DNA of 64,000 nt from Nymphaea colorata (GCF_008831285.2 NC_045143.1:25195662-25259661); one strand, 5' to 3'; counted from the stretch's first letter, positions 23,253-36,200 are shown. Made by a program: numbers and translations. Notes: generated from the letters alone by a model not told the origin.

Positions 23253-25286
23253 GTCTTTCTTCAAAGTACAGTTCACCAAAACAAAGGTAAGAGAATGTAA
23301 TTGCAAGCTTGAAAACATATAAATGTTAAAAGTTAAAACAATATAATGACCAACCATTAGTTACTATGGTAGATCAGCAAATTTGCAACTCATCTCTTCT
23401 ATTTTCCATGTGATTGAACTGCTGCTGATTTTGTTTCCCTTAAAGTTGCCAGTTTCATTTCTCTTCAATGTCAACCACAATTAGACATCAATATGTTAAT
23501 TTGGCTTTTAGCATATATCTTTCATGGTGCCAGTAGAGCTTCCACATGTAGATGAACCTTGAACAGGTTTGAAAGTCATAACTGCTTAAGCTTTGGGCTT
23601 GCACACTGGTTGTGCGTTGAAGAACTTAAAGTACAGTTTTTATTGACAAGTTGCCTTGGCCTTTAGAATCCACCATGCACTATGTCATCACAATTCCGTA
23701 TTCCACTTTGATCCATGTTTACACCAACAAATAACAATATGTTTAAAATGAAAAATATGGCAAATTTCTCACCCTTCCATTAATGTATGATCAAAGCTGA
23801 TGAAAAATAGCTAGATGTAATTAGCTCTTCTAACTCGTCTAAAAGAGAACCAACAATTTTAGAAAAGCCAATGCACTTTGGTTTTTTAAGGTTCATTTCA
23901 TAGTAAAATTTTTTTAGGAACAAAAAACTATATACTTTTACAAGTTACAACTATACCAGGTATCCTACAGTGCATTTGTTTTCATTTGAAGTCTGCAGCA
24001 CAGAATAACATTGGTCTGATATTAGCTTCCTGCATCACTTTAGACAAACAATTTTTGTTTATCAATTATCATGTATTGATACTTCTTATGGTTCGTGGAC
24101 TTGTGTGGTTAAGAAAGCCTTGTTATTGCCAGGCATGCCTCTCTTTCGAGTCTTTGATGCCATCGATAGATTAAACTGTAACTGCTATAAAAATGCAATA
24201 AATCAATCACTAGACAATTATAAGAAAATAAAGTACATCAAATTATTAGTTGTTCTAATTCACAATTGCATAAAAGATTTGATGCTGTTATACACTATAA
24301 TAGTTTATTAAATCTTGCATAATATATGAACTTTCTCTCGTCATGCCAAATTTCCAGCTATTTTCAATGAGGATGATCCATCTTTATCTCACGACTGATG
24401 ACTTCTGGCAATATTTTGAGCAATTGATCTAGTATGAGTTTGTGTCTTTCTTTTGTTATCTTCTACAAGACTTGTAAGGAGCACTACATAATAGTTGATG
24501 GGATAACACAGTAAGACCTTAAAGACTAAAACTTTATATAATGAGGAAAGAATAATGTATCACATCAAGTACTCATGTATTGGAAGTTGCTACAGACTTA
24601 TTATTTGTAGCTTTTCTGCTAGAACTTATTTGGGCTAAATTTCATTTGGTTTATATGCAATACAATTCATAATCACGTTCCTCTTTGTCAGCTATGCACT
24701 TTAACATGATTAAGATGTTTAAACCATTGTCACAACAAAAACTTTTGGTGATTTATTTCTCAGGCAGGAAAATTTAGATAATTTAAAAATTGAAAGTAAT
24801 AATAGAACTACAAAAATCTGAAATTTGAAACATGATAAAATTCAAAACATGTAATGTTGAAACAAACTATGAAAAAATTAAGATATATTAAAAATTATTA
24901 TTGAAAAAGCAATAAAATCAAATTTTTTGTGGCATTAGGTTATTTATAACATGGACCGATGCACTCTTTAGATTGTCAAGTTTTAAACTTAGTTTAATTA
25001 TCTGCATGTCCTCATAGCATATATTTTCAATTACTGTGTCTTCTTTTCTCATATCTAATGTCATTTACTCTAGCAAATGACTTTTCAACAAGTAACTTTT
25101 TACTGAATTTTTATATTTTTTATCTTTTTTAAAATTTTCAAAGAAAAAAATGTTTTTTTTACCACATATTACATTCTGTTATAACCTTACTTTGCACTCA
25201 ACTCGTATCACTTATTACACTTTGTAACATATTGTGAAAATCAGGTAAATTGTAGAAATTGAAAAAGGAGAATTGATGGGGAGCAA
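23253..25286 (-). other. NSUN exon 3-4 intron, AT-rich
   Basis: No exon, RNA gene or transposon end recognised. Poly-A/T tracts are frequent. Confidence 0.4.
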
Positions 25287-25348
25287 CAAATCTTTGAAGA
25301 AACATAAAAATAGTAGAATGGAATCGTCATATAACAAAATCAAGTTAC

Positions 25349-27330
25349 CTAGAGAAGCACAAAGATCAAGAATGTGATCCCCTTGCAAAACATTTAATGC
25401 CGTGATAGCAGCTCCAGATGCAGCATCAATTCCATATATCTAAATTGAATCAACAGAATCTACTTAGTAACATATATTAAAAAAAACAATATTAAAATCA
25501 ATATGACAAATGCAGTAGTTATAATATAAATATGTGTGAGTATTTGTGTTTGTGTATGTGTGTTTTTTTTAACCACGGTATGGGACAACACAAGACATGC
25601 CCTTGAAAGTAGATTACACTCCTTATATTGCAATGTAATTATACATTACATAGCACCTTATGCTCTTCACGCACTTCAAAGAAAAAACAATGCGTATTAT
25701 ACGAGAAAAATAAGTCAGCCGTATAAAATGTGAAAAAAAAACACATCTTTTAAAAAAAAGCTAGAAAATAAAAAGTGTTAAAACAAGGCATATTATTCGC
25801 TTTTTATAATTTTCAGGATTTATTAAATGTTTTAAATTTTTTAAAAATTTATCGAGATTTTCCCAAGATATTCCTGAGATATACATCTTTGACGTATTAT
25901 ACCAGAGAAATTTTTCACCGTACAATACCAGTACACGATATATGTGACAATGCTTTATGCAATTCAACGTTTCTTGATACTCATATTATTATTTCATTTT
26001 TAGCTAGTATAATTTTTCCAGCATTAACTTCTTTTAAGTATTTTTCTGATTTTGTTATATTGCAATTTTGAAATCCTTGTATTTTTTAAAAGTTCACATT
26101 TTTTACAATATGTTTCTTTAACATACCTTAATTTGAGCCGAATCAGTACAAGCTATAATACATGTTTTACAACATTACTCCGAACGTATACAACATTTTC
26201 TCATGATAATATTGTGATGTTATTAAGAAAAATTCATTTTGCTGACAGAAAATCTCATAATATTATTTCCAGTAAAAAAGTCTTTTTGCAATAAAAACAC
26301 AAGAAATTGAAAACCTCATATATTTGTAAGGCCTTCAAATGAATGAAGACTTGTAAAAGATGTTAAGGCAATGATTAGTCCTGTTCAAAATGATGATTTT
26401 TGGAAAACAAAAAAGAGAGATAGACATGTTCACTGAGCAATAGAGAAGGAGCTACTATGGGTGTATTTGTTTAAGGAACTTGATAGAGCCAAAGAATCTA
26501 TACAAGCTGCTAGCAAATATAAAAAGAAGTATATATGTCATATCAATATAATAGATAGAAGATGGAACCATAATGCTTTAGTTTAGATATGTGGTTTTCA
26601 TCACAATACAAATAAATGCCCATAATGCTTTCTACTAAAGCAATTTAGATGTGTATGCCACATTTTTTCATATGCATAAATATTGAAGCACCAAATCTTA
26701 GATATTTTTTTTTTGTTTAGATAGACCACAGAAACCAAATCTAAATATTTGATCAACAAAATACCCAATCAATATAATGAAGACTATGGGAGCAGAATAA
26801 ACTGGAATATTCATATTTGATGTACATCATTTTGTGAGAATTATGAGCTCTTCGATTCTTTTGAATCAGATAAAGTTTTAATTAATCTTTCTCTAAAGAC
26901 TCTTTTAACATTCTCCAATCCATTGAAGACATGTTGGCATATCTCAAAAAAGAATAGGCTTAGATACACACAGACTCAAAAACCCAGGATGATTTCAGCT
27001 GGACTAACTACCACTCAACCCTATCCAAAAGAAAAATGATTGAAAATGCATTGCTTGAAAAGCTTTCTAATCGCATTCATACTTGTGAAAAATATACATA
27101 AACAAAAGCAGAAGATTGAAACCTTAGTCTTAACAGCAAGTTTCTACATGAGCTAAAATCATGTCCAAGAAGATCACAATGTTACCTTTCCTTCACAATA
27201 GACCTTAGACCTAGCAATTTGAATTTGTGATGCAATTGCAAAGAAACCCAGGAGCCAGTTGACGTTTTCAAGCTTACAACCAAGCTCAGCTTTCACATCT
27301 GCAAGTAGAGTCTCAAAACCTGGTTTAAGC
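25349..27330 (-). pseudogene. NSUN exons 2 and 3, left copy
   Basis: Exon 2 (27186-27330, 145 nt) reads LKPGFETLLADVKAELGCKL and ENVNWLLGFFAIASQIQIAR. Exon 3 (25349-25439, 91 nt) reads IYGIDAASGAAITALNVLQG then DHILDLCASLG. In NSUN enzymes the last part is the SAM-binding motif DLCAAPG, and here AP has become SL. The copy at 63845-63935 keeps the standard residues. Splice sites are normal (gtaac donors, ttag acceptor), and exon lengths and phases match the right copy exactly. Confidence 0.88.
25690..25953. repeat. Diverged relative of the cattgtcac MITE family
   Basis: It ends in atatgtgacaatgc near 25953, and the core resembles the reverse complement of the elements at 48043 and 53698 (shared aaatttttaaaaaattaaa-like and acatttaataaatc-like blocks). 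The opposite inverted end is eroded. The mirror copy lies at about 63334-63597 within the right arm. Confidence 0.5.
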
Positions 27331-27861
27331 CTTGAAAGCAAAAGCAGTTACTTAAAATATGCACAATTCAAAACTAACGGGGAAAAAGACCATGATAAGA
27401 ATTTTACAGAATGCTGATATAAAAAACAAGAAGCACAATGAAGAAAGGTTTCTGTTTTTGACAATTTATCAAAGAGGTGGTGATAGGTGAATCATGTGGG
27501 ATCAATATGCCTCCTATGTCAACTGGGGCCAAACAACTATTGGCATGTGGTTAACCATAAAATATTAGGACGGCTGTACTTTGTAAGTAAAGAAAGGAGT
27601 GAGGAAAATCCAAACTCTCAGAAAAGTGTCTTTTTGTGAGATAGCAAAAGCAGCTTTTACACCACAGTGGACATTCGCTATGTCTTAAGAGATAAACATT
27701 ATGAGAAGCTACATTAAGTGTGCCATTGTGAAGCAATTACTTATTATAAGATGCGCAATTAATAAAAAAGTGATTTTTCCAACTTCAGGTCCAACTTTAC
27801 TCCTCACTGGTTGATACCATTATGAGACTCCTCCTCAAGTTGTATATGACTCTGGAACTTA

Positions 27862-28125
27862 GTTAAGGCGTCGCATAGGCGACACTTAGTCATGGAATAG
27901 GCATGAGTCCACAGCTGACATCCCTCGCCTAAGTCATGGACTTAGGTGAGGGGTTTGGTGTTGGTGCCTAGGCCCACCAAGGCTGGACTAGGCGCCAGTA
28001 CGCCTAGTCCATGGAAGTTGACTTTTCACCTTCAAAGGTCTGTTCAAAGTGTTTGCTGTGTTTTTTCAAAGTGTTTTCTGTGTGTATTATGTATTTCAAA
28101 GTGTTTTTCTGTGTTCTACTAATAT
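27862..28125. repeat. Repeat with taggcgcc-type palindromes, left copy
   Basis: It starts at ttaaggcgtcgcataggcga and is rich in cctaggcg/cgcctag motifs, followed by three spaced copies of caaagtgttt(t/g)ctgtg. This looks like one part of a common plant non-autonomous DNA element. It is cut at 28125, which is also where the inverted duplication ends. Confidence 0.5.
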
Positions 28126-28627
28126 TTATCTATGAGTTTCATATTTGTTTGTGTATATATTATAACTTGTTACATCAGTGAAACCTTTTATGATACTGGT
28201 TGTTTCTTCTTCTAACTCCCCATACTGTGAATGCAATCCTATCAAATTTGGTAACTGATTTCTTCTTCTATCTCTCCACACATTGAATGCAATCCTCTCT
28301 CTATTGTTAATTGTTATGAAGAAGTAATACACAGAAAATTGTTGAAAGACTGGCATTTGACCAGACAACTATAGCCTGGCATTTCACTATTTATCATTGC
28401 AGGATTTCGCCTTGAGATATAATTGTTACTAAAATGTCTAACAGTGAGATTGTGAAGTTTATGTACTATATATTCAGCCTTAATGTTAGACCTGGCCACA
28501 TATACTTGTTCTTGTACAAAAGACCCCTCATATATAGGAACACCCTATGTGCAAAAAAGGACTTGAGAATACCTACATTGAAGATAATTTTGAGAAATCT
28601 TCAGGGATCCATATGCTCATGTCTCAT
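28126..28627 (-). other. NSUN intron 1, left-arm-only DNA
   Basis: No gene recognised. It lies between the end of the inverted match and the start of the tandem duplication. Confidence 0.4.
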
Positions 28628-28774
28628 ATACTAAATACTAATAAGCATCTCATTTCATAAGAAGTTGACTACGGGAGGTGTTGAGATCCACCATCCTGGC
28701 ATTCAGGTCAGTTTTGTGGCAGGTCCTTATAGTTGGTATGAAATCAGGTCCAATACTCAAACTTAGGTACAAAC

Positions 28775-28826
28775 TGATAGAAATGTAGCACCAATATCTG
28801 TAACCCGAAAACAGCACTCACGCAGG

Positions 28827-28868
<42 letters not shown>

Positions 28869-29226
28869 ACAAGAAGAAACTGAGGAGAAGAAGCCGTAGC
28901 CAAAATGGTTTGCACGGCCTCTATTTATAATCTCATTTTCAGAATTCTAAGAGTCTCCAATCGTAGAATCCTAAGAGATTTCACAAGCTCCAAGGACATT
29001 AATTACATCATAGAAACCTAAGAGACTTCACATATTTCAAGGATATTAACTACAACATAGAATCCTAGGAGACTTCCCATATAACAAGGATATTAACTAT
29101 AACATAGAATCCTAGGAGACTCTTCACATGTTACAAGGACATTAAATATTTTAACACATTCTACAAGGAGGTGGAATCCTAAGAGACTCCTCTTCAACGT
29201 GCTGGTGAAGGCTTTATATTTTAACA
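28775..29226 (-). repeat. 3' LTR of host Copia
   Basis: 452 bp with a GA-repeat at about 28829-28862. A TATAAATA box on the minus strand lies at 28922-28929. The polyprotein stop codon (TAA, 29221-29223) lies inside this LTR, next to the polypurine tract. Confidence 0.95.
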
Positions 29227-32200
29227 CCCTCCCTCAAGTTGTGCATGGTTTTGCACCATGTACAACTTGCCTTTTAGAAACCAGAATCGTTCCTTTGTTA
29301 ATCCTTTTGTAAATAAGTCTGCAACTTGTTCATGTGTACGAACATAAATAGGCTGAATTTCCTTGTCTTCCACCTTTTGTCTAACAAAGTGTTGATCAAT
29401 CTCAATGTGCTTTGTTCGACCATGTTGTACAGGATTAAAGGCAATGTTAATAGCGCTTTGATTATCGCACATTAACATTGATGTTTTAATCTTTTCTCCA
29501 ATGTCTTCTAGCAAATGTCTAACCCATGTAACTTCAGCAGTACCTGCAGCCATGCATCTGTATTCAGCTTCAGTGCTGGATCTTGCTACTGCCTTTTGCT
29601 TTCGACAACTCCAAGACACAAGATTACGTCCAATGAAAATACAAAAACCAGAAATGGACTTTCTTTGATCGGGATCTCCAGCCCAATCTGCATCTGTGAA
29701 TGTCATAAGTTGATGTCCAGTAGTTATATTTTCACTCTTACCATAAACTAAGCCATCTCCTGCTGTCCCTTTAAGATATCTTAATATTCTTTTGACAGCA
29801 TCCATGTGAGTATCTCTAGGTGCATGCATAAATTGGGATACTTGATTCACAGCATATATAATATCTGGTCTAGTAAATGTAAGATATTGAAGTGCCCCAA
29901 CAATACTTCGATATTGCGTAAGATCTTCATATAACTCCCCATCTTGAGCACTTAGTCTTTGATTTAGAACACTAGGAGTTCCAACAGGCTTACAATCAGA
30001 CATACCTGACTTTTTCAACAAATCCAACGTGTATTTCTGTTGTGTCAATGTGAGGCGATTATTGTGCCTATCAATCTCCACTCCAAGAAAGAATCGTAAA
30101 TCACCAAGCTCTTTCATTTTGAAGTTTTGCATCATCAAAACTTTAGCTTCTTCTATGTGTTTTTCTGAATTGCCTGTGATAACAATATCATCAACATATA
30201 TAAGAAGTAAAGTAAATATGTTTTCCTTTCGATAAATGAAAAGAGAGTGATCTAGAGGACATCTCCGAAAACCACATTCTTGAATCTTGCAAGAGAAACT
30301 GTCAAACCACGAACGTGAGGCCTGTTTAAGTCCATAAATAGATTTTCTTAGTTTGCAAACCCATGCATGAGAGTCTCCTTTCGTGTATCCTGGAGGTTGT
30401 TCCATATATACTTCCTCCCTTAAATCACCATGAAGAAAAGCATTCTTCACGTCCATTTGATGTAGTCTCCATCCATATTCAACTGCCAATGATATAATCA
30501 CGCGAATTGTTCCCATTTTGATCACAGGGCTGAATGTCTCATCATAATCTTCTCCATATTGTTGTGTAAACCCTTTTGCTACTAACCTTGCTTTGTGTCT
30601 TTCTATGCTGCCGTCAGGTTTGTATTTAATTTTGTATACCCATTTGGAGCCCACTACGTTCTTTTCGTGTGGCCTCGGAACGATCTCCCATGTTCCACAT
30701 TCATGCAAGGCATCCATTTCTTCTTTCATAGCCTTTCTCCAATGATGTGATTTTGATGCTTCATCAAATGAAGTAGGTTCTTCCTCCTTGCCAACTTTTG
30801 CCATGAATAACTGAAAATCAAGTGATAAAGAATCATAGCTAACCCACCTGTGAATGAGATGACGAATGCGTTGGGATCTTCTAAGGTGGGGCATGTTGTC
30901 TTCTTCACTGTGAGCATCTCTGTCCCTTAGTCGTCGACTGTAGATAAGACCCGAATACCGATGTGCATCGTTGCTCTGTTCATTATTGTTTTCGTGATGA
31001 CTTAATGACTGTGTTGGATCTTCTTGATTTTCACTTTGAGCCATATCCGACGGTTGTATTGCTCTCTCTGAATCTTCACTTTGAGGCACATCATTTTCTA
31101 TAACAGGATCTGCATTGAATAACTGTGTACTGGTCCAGGGATCATAAGATTCAATGGTCATAGGCATTTCATTTGTATTATCAAAACTATGTTCATCAAA
31201 AATGACATTTCTTGAAGTTTTGATACGTTTAGTTGTTGGATCATAGCATCGAAAACCTTTATATTCATCAGCATATCCAACGAATCTACATTGAATAGCT
31301 TTGTCTTGAAACTTGTTCCTCAAGGCAGCATCAACGTGAACATAGCATACACAACCAAAAACCTTCAAGTTCTTGTAATCAGGTTGTTTGCCTAAGAGTG
31401 TAAAATATGGCGATTTAGACATCAAGAGTGTCATAGGCAAACAATTTATTATGTATACAGCAGTATGGAAGGCTTCAGTCCACAAGGAAATGGGCACATT
31501 AGTATCATGCATCATGCTCATGGCGCTTTCAACTATATGTCGATGTTTCCGCTCAACTACACCATTTTGTTGTGGTGTGTAAGGGCAGGAAATTTGTCTA
31601 GTTATCCCTTTTTCACGTAGAAATTCAATAAAATCAAGCTAGGAATATTCTCCCCCTCCATCACATTGAAAATGCACCACATTGGATGAAAATTTAGTTT
31701 GAATCATGGCATAGAAGTTTCGAAATATGTGAGGTACTTCTGATTTGTGTTTCATGAAGTAAATCCAGGTGAAACGTGAGTAAGAGTCAATGAATAAGAC
31801 ATAATATCTTGACCCAGACATGGAATCAATAGGGGCTGGCCCCCATACATCAGAAAAAATAGTTTCAAAAGGTTTGGAAGCCCTTTGATTTATATTATGG
31901 AAAGGTAAAACATGACTCTTACAAAGTCCACAACTTGAACATTTTTTGACACTTGAAGTAAGAGGTAAACTTGATCTTGGAATGAGACTATCTGTCACAA
32001 GTTTTTCAATGAAATGTTGACCACAGTGTCCTAGCCGACTATGCCACAAATCAGACTCCAAAAATTGGTTAGGGCCCCTTACTTTTGATTGAAAATGGCA
32101 AGAACTTGGCACTGATGACGCATTATGAGAAAGAGAAAATGTCTTCAATCCTATATCAAAAGTGGATGAATCCTTGGGTAGACATTCCTTGAGGACGTAC

Positions 32201-32437
32201 ATATTCCCTTGACGCTCCCCTCTAGCGAACATTTTCTTCGTTTGGAGGTCCTTGACATAGACAGAAGAAGGTGTGAATTCAACAGAAGAGCTTGTATCAT
32301 CAATGAGTTTAGAAATGGATATGATGTTCTTTTTGATATTGGGAGCAAGAACAACATTAGACAGTGATAGAGACGAGGATGACAATGGAATATGTGCATT
32401 TCCAATATGTGTAATAGGATGAGATTTTCCATCACCT
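29221..32437 (-). pseudogene. Host Copia pol: GAG-pre-integrase, integrase, RT, RNase H
   Basis: On the minus strand this reads GAG-pre-integrase (LWHSRLGHCGQHFIEKL, CSSCGLCKSH), then the integrase start (FSDVWGPAPIDSMSG, FIDSYSRFTWIYFMKHKSE, QCDGGGEYS) up to a TAG at 31639-31641. The same frame continues with PQQNGVVERKHRH and MSMMHDTN. RT follows (GSKWVYKIKYKPDGS, LDVKNAFLHGD-type motif MDVKNAFLHGD, LLLIYVDDIVITG) and RNase H (FTDADWAGDPDQRKS, ARSSTEAEYR). It ends AQLEGGC at the LTR. Apart from the single TAG this part is open for about 1070 codons. Confidence 0.95.
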
Positions 32438-32442
32438 GTTAT

Positions 32443-32606
32443 TGTTAAGACGTGTTTATACTCAGTATTAGGCTTGAGAGGGCACTTGTGTAATAATGTT
32501 TCTTTTAATGACTTTCTTGTAACTTATCCCTCTCCTCTAGTCTATATAAAGAGGAGTTAGGGATTCTTTCGAGGTTAATCAAAGATTAGTTCTCTTAACT
32601 TTATCA
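32443..32606 (+). repeat. 5' LTR of nested Copia
   Basis: 164 bp, TG...CA, identical to 37465-37628. Contains the TATA box. Very short LTRs are normal for several plant Copia lineages. Confidence 0.97.
32543..32550 (+). promoter_or_regulatory. TATA box in the nested Copia LTR
   Basis: tatataaa lies in the middle of the LTR, and the same motif recurs at 37565-37572 in the 3' LTR. Its position is suitable for transcription starting about 30 bp downstream in the LTR. The start site itself is inferred. Confidence 0.7.
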
Positions 32607-32618
32607 TGGTATCAGAGC
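32607..32618 (+). promoter_or_regulatory. Primer-binding site of nested Copia
   Basis: tggtatcagagc directly follows the 5' LTR. It is complementary to the 3' end of initiator methionine tRNA, the usual Copia minus-strand primer. Confidence 0.92.
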
Positions 32619-33218
32619 CCCAGCCGTCTCCTCCTCAGCGAGTTGTTGCCGACTGAGCGGCGCCGCCGCCGCCTCATCGGCGTCAGTCGCCGCCGCCGCC
32701 GCCACCTCATCGGCGTCAGTCGCCGCCGCCGCCCTTTGCCGCCCTGTCCATTGCCGCCTGATCCATCCCTGCTGCCCCTCGTCGCCCTACCCATCGTCTG
32801 CCTGCGCCCGTCCGCCTGCGCCGCCGCCGCCCGTCCTCCTGCGCCCGTCCGCCTGCGCCACCGCCGCCCGTCTGCCTTCGCCGCCGCCTCAACGCTGATT
32901 TTTCCTCTCTGCGTCTTTCCGCTGCATGCTGCTCCGCCGCTGCTCTGCACGCTGCTCCTCCGCTGCACGCTGCTCTGCCGCTGTTCCGCCGCTGCTCTGC
33001 TCGTGGTTCTGCACGCTGATTTTCTTCTCACCGTCGTCTCTGGTATCTCTCTTCGTTCAGCTCTGCTGTTGCCTCTTCTCGCCGATCGGACTTCTGGATT
33101 GCTACCTGCGTTAACTGCATATTGCTTCATGATCAGCATGTTGTCTTTCGATATGTGATTGTATTCTTTTGCCTGCACTTCCTATTCCGTGGCTCGGTTT
33201 CCTCCTTTGTGTTGAAAG
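32619..33218 (+). other. GC-rich leader of nested Copia with upstream ATGs
   Basis: From 32640 to about 33040 the leader is very GC-rich (gccgcc runs and a repeated cctcatcggcgtcagtcg unit), in contrast to the AT-rich surroundings. An ATG-started 62-codon upstream frame runs 32926-33114, and more ATGs occur at about 33129-33156 before the polyprotein ATG at 33219. No known protein motif is present in these frames. Confidence 0.75.
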
Positions 33219-36200
33219 ATGTCTGAAATTAGTAGTGGCGCTAATACCTCTTCCTTTGTATCGTCGGGAGAGATGAAGAGTTCCCCATTTTCCAGCATTA
33301 TCACCAAAATGGATGGGGGTAATTACGAGATGTGGGCCATGCAAGTAAAAAGAACTTTGATCGCCCATGAGAAGGAACATCTCATATTGGAGCCCGAGCC
33401 CGTACAGAAGGTAGGAAAATATACTACTTGGTTTAAAGATAATTCATTGGTTATGGTATGGATTGTTGGTACTCTCTCACAAGAAATTGCAAATGAAGTC
33501 TTGCACAAGGACAGTGCAAAGGATATGTGGGATTCCCTTGCTGCCACTTATTCACAGGCAAGAAATGAAACGCGCATTATGCAGCTTCATCATGATATCC
33601 ATCAGATGCGCCAAGATGGCAGACCTCTTCACACTTATTATTCTAGTCTCAAGTCCATGTTTGAGAGACTGAATAGCTACTTTCCCGCATGCAAGTGTGA
33701 ACAACAAAAGGCATACAGAGATATGCTTATGGTAGGGGTCTTTCTTTCTGGTTTAGACTCTGTTTATGAATCCGCAAAGAACCAAATGCTTACTAGTCCC
33801 TCGATTCCTCCTATTGATGAGGCTTACAGTAGGCTCAGCAGAATTCCGATCTCTGCATCGACTGTTCCTGATACCACTTCTGCTATGCTTGCTACTCGTG
33901 GCAGAGGTGGACCTTTTTTTGCCAGAGGACGAGGGGGCCGTGGCCGTGGCAATACCCCTTCGCGCCCTGTATGTCAGTTTTGTCACCGCATTGGTCATAC
34001 TGTGGATAAGTGTTGGCAGAAACATGGTCGTCCAGCTTTTGCAAATCAGACTGTATCTACTGATTCTCCTGAGCAGCCTAAGCATCAGCACACTGCCTCC
34101 TCCAGTGAGTTGCATGTAGATGACATTCTCTCTCAGTTGAGGCACTTGATTGGCGACAGCGCCCATCCATCCCCTGGTCCGACCACTTCTACTGTTCCTA
34201 CCGCTGCGAGTGCTTCTTCATCTGGTATGTATTCTGCCTGTACAGTCTGCTCTCCTCCTGACACTACAGATTGGCTTATTGATTCTGGTGCATCGACACA
34301 TCTCTGTGGGGATAAGATGCAATTCACCTCTTACGTCCCTACTCCACCGGGTCGTTCGGTTATTCTAGCAGATGGAAAAGATTCACCAGTTGTTGGACAT
34401 GGAGAGGTCCACCTTACTTCATCATTGCCGCTGCAGCACGTTCTTCATGCACCAGAATTCCCCCATAGCCTACTTTCTGTCAGTCAGATTACCAGAGAAT
34501 TAAATTGTCGTGCTATATTTGACTCTTCCTCTCTTGTGTTTCAGGATATACTGACGGGCAGGGTGATTGGCAGTGGCCGTGAACAGGGAGGTCTCTACAG
34601 GCTAGTGCACTCCTTTCCCTTTGCTGGATCTACCTCGTCGGGGTCGTCCTCATCCTCGGCTTATACTTGGCATTTACGTTTTGGACATCTCCCGTTTCAG
34701 AAACTGCTGCATGTTCTCCCTCAGCTGTCTCATAAGTCGTCTTTTCAATGTGAGTCTTGTCAGTTAGGCAAACACCATCGGTCATCCTTTCCTCCGCGGT
34801 CTAGTAGAAGTAGCCACTCTGTATTTGAGTTACTTCATTTTGATGTTTGGGGCCCGAGTCGTACTCCTGACCTTCAGGGTCATCGGTATTATCTTGTTGC
34901 TGTTGATGATTACAGTCGTGTTAGTTGGGTTTTTCTTATGAAACACAAATCTGAAGCGGGTCATGTAATCAAAAATTTTATCAATGAAATTCTGACTCAG
35001 TTTGATACTTGTGTCAAGATTGTGCGCTCTGACAATGCTCTTGAGTTATGTGCTTCCTCTTTAGAACAATTTTTCAGGGATAAGGGTATCATTCACCAAA
35101 CTTCTTGTGCCTATACCTCTCAACAAAACGGGGTTGCTGAAAGAAAACACTGCCATATTCTTGATGTCGCCAGAACCATTATCATACACAGCCATGTTCC
35201 CCATTCTTATTGGGGAGATGCTGTTCTTACAGCATGCTATCTTATTAATCGCATGCCGTCATCCGTGTTGGGAGATCTTATTCCTTTCTCTGTTCTTTTT
35301 CCTGACAGAGAATTGTTTTCTGTTGCACCTCGTATTTTTGGATGTGTTGCCTTTGTTCAGTTACTTGGTCCTGGGCGAGATAAGTTATCCCCTCGGGCTA
35401 TCAAAACGATCTTTGTTGGTTATTCCCGCACTCAAAAGGGATATCGTTGTTATGATCCTTCTACTCGTCGATATTATGTGAGTGCTGATGTTACGTTTTT
35501 TGAGTCCACCTCTTATTTCTCTCCCAATGGAACTCAATTAAGGGTGCCTGAATTTAGTGATGAAGTCCACCTTCCTTTACCTCTCATGAGTTATCCACAA
35601 CCCGTTGCTTCGCGTTTTGGGGCTATCTACCAACGTCGCACTAAACCTGTTCAACCTGCCCCCTGTGCTCCTGTGCCTTCACCCAGCATGCCCAAGGTAC
35701 TTCCTGAACACACAAATCCTGCTGACCATTCTTTATGTGATGATGCCACAGGGGAATCTCCAGAGCATGCTACTGGTCCTCATATTAATGAACTTGATAT
35801 GCCTATTGCTCAAAGGAAAGGCAAACGCAGTTGCACTATGCATCCTCTCTCTGGTCATTTGTCCATGGCTCGACTCACTCCTACTTACCGCCAGTTTGTC
35901 AAGGGACTGTCGGCTGTAGCTCTTCCACAGACTCCTATGGACGCTCTTTCTGATCCCAAATGGGCCGCAGCTATGCAAGAAGAGATGGATGCCCTTCAGT
36001 CTAGAGGCACCTGGACCCTAGTTACTCCTTCATCTGATGCAGCTATTGTTGGTTGTCGTTGGGTATTTACTGTTAAATACAGAGCAGATGGCAGCATTGA
36101 GAGATATAAGGCTCGCTTGGTTGCAAAAGGCTATACTCAGACTTATGGGGTTGATTATTATGATACCTTCTCTCCTGTGGCACGACATGCTTCTTTACGG

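Larger units (their letters stand above)
25287..28125. repeat. Left outer arm of a large inverted duplication (NSUN exons 2-3 region)
   Basis: This 2.84-kb segment is matched in reverse complement by 61159-64000, collinearly and with many small differences. The match ends on the inner side exactly at 28125/61159 (shared ttctactaatat, then divergence). On the outer side it is cut only by the window edge, so the true arm is longer. It contains NSUN exons 2 and 3 and their introns. Confidence 0.95.

Noticed and set aside
25536-26294. Short open frames mirrored in both outer arms (25.5-26.3 kb and 63.2-63.75 kb)
   Set aside because: Their conservation is explained by the inverted duplication. 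They are AT-rich intron and MITE sequence without protein resemblance.
32643-33158. Long arginine/proline-rich open frame upstream of the nested Copia polyprotein
   Set aside because: It begins with TTG rather than ATG, has low-complexity composition from gccgcc repeats, and lies in the element's leader. I keep only the GC-rich leader and its ATG-started upstream frame as observations.
34133-35978. Numerous 60-140 residue frames on both strands within the Copia polyproteins
   Set aside because: They are antisense or off-frame readings of the long polyprotein frame and carry no motif of their own.
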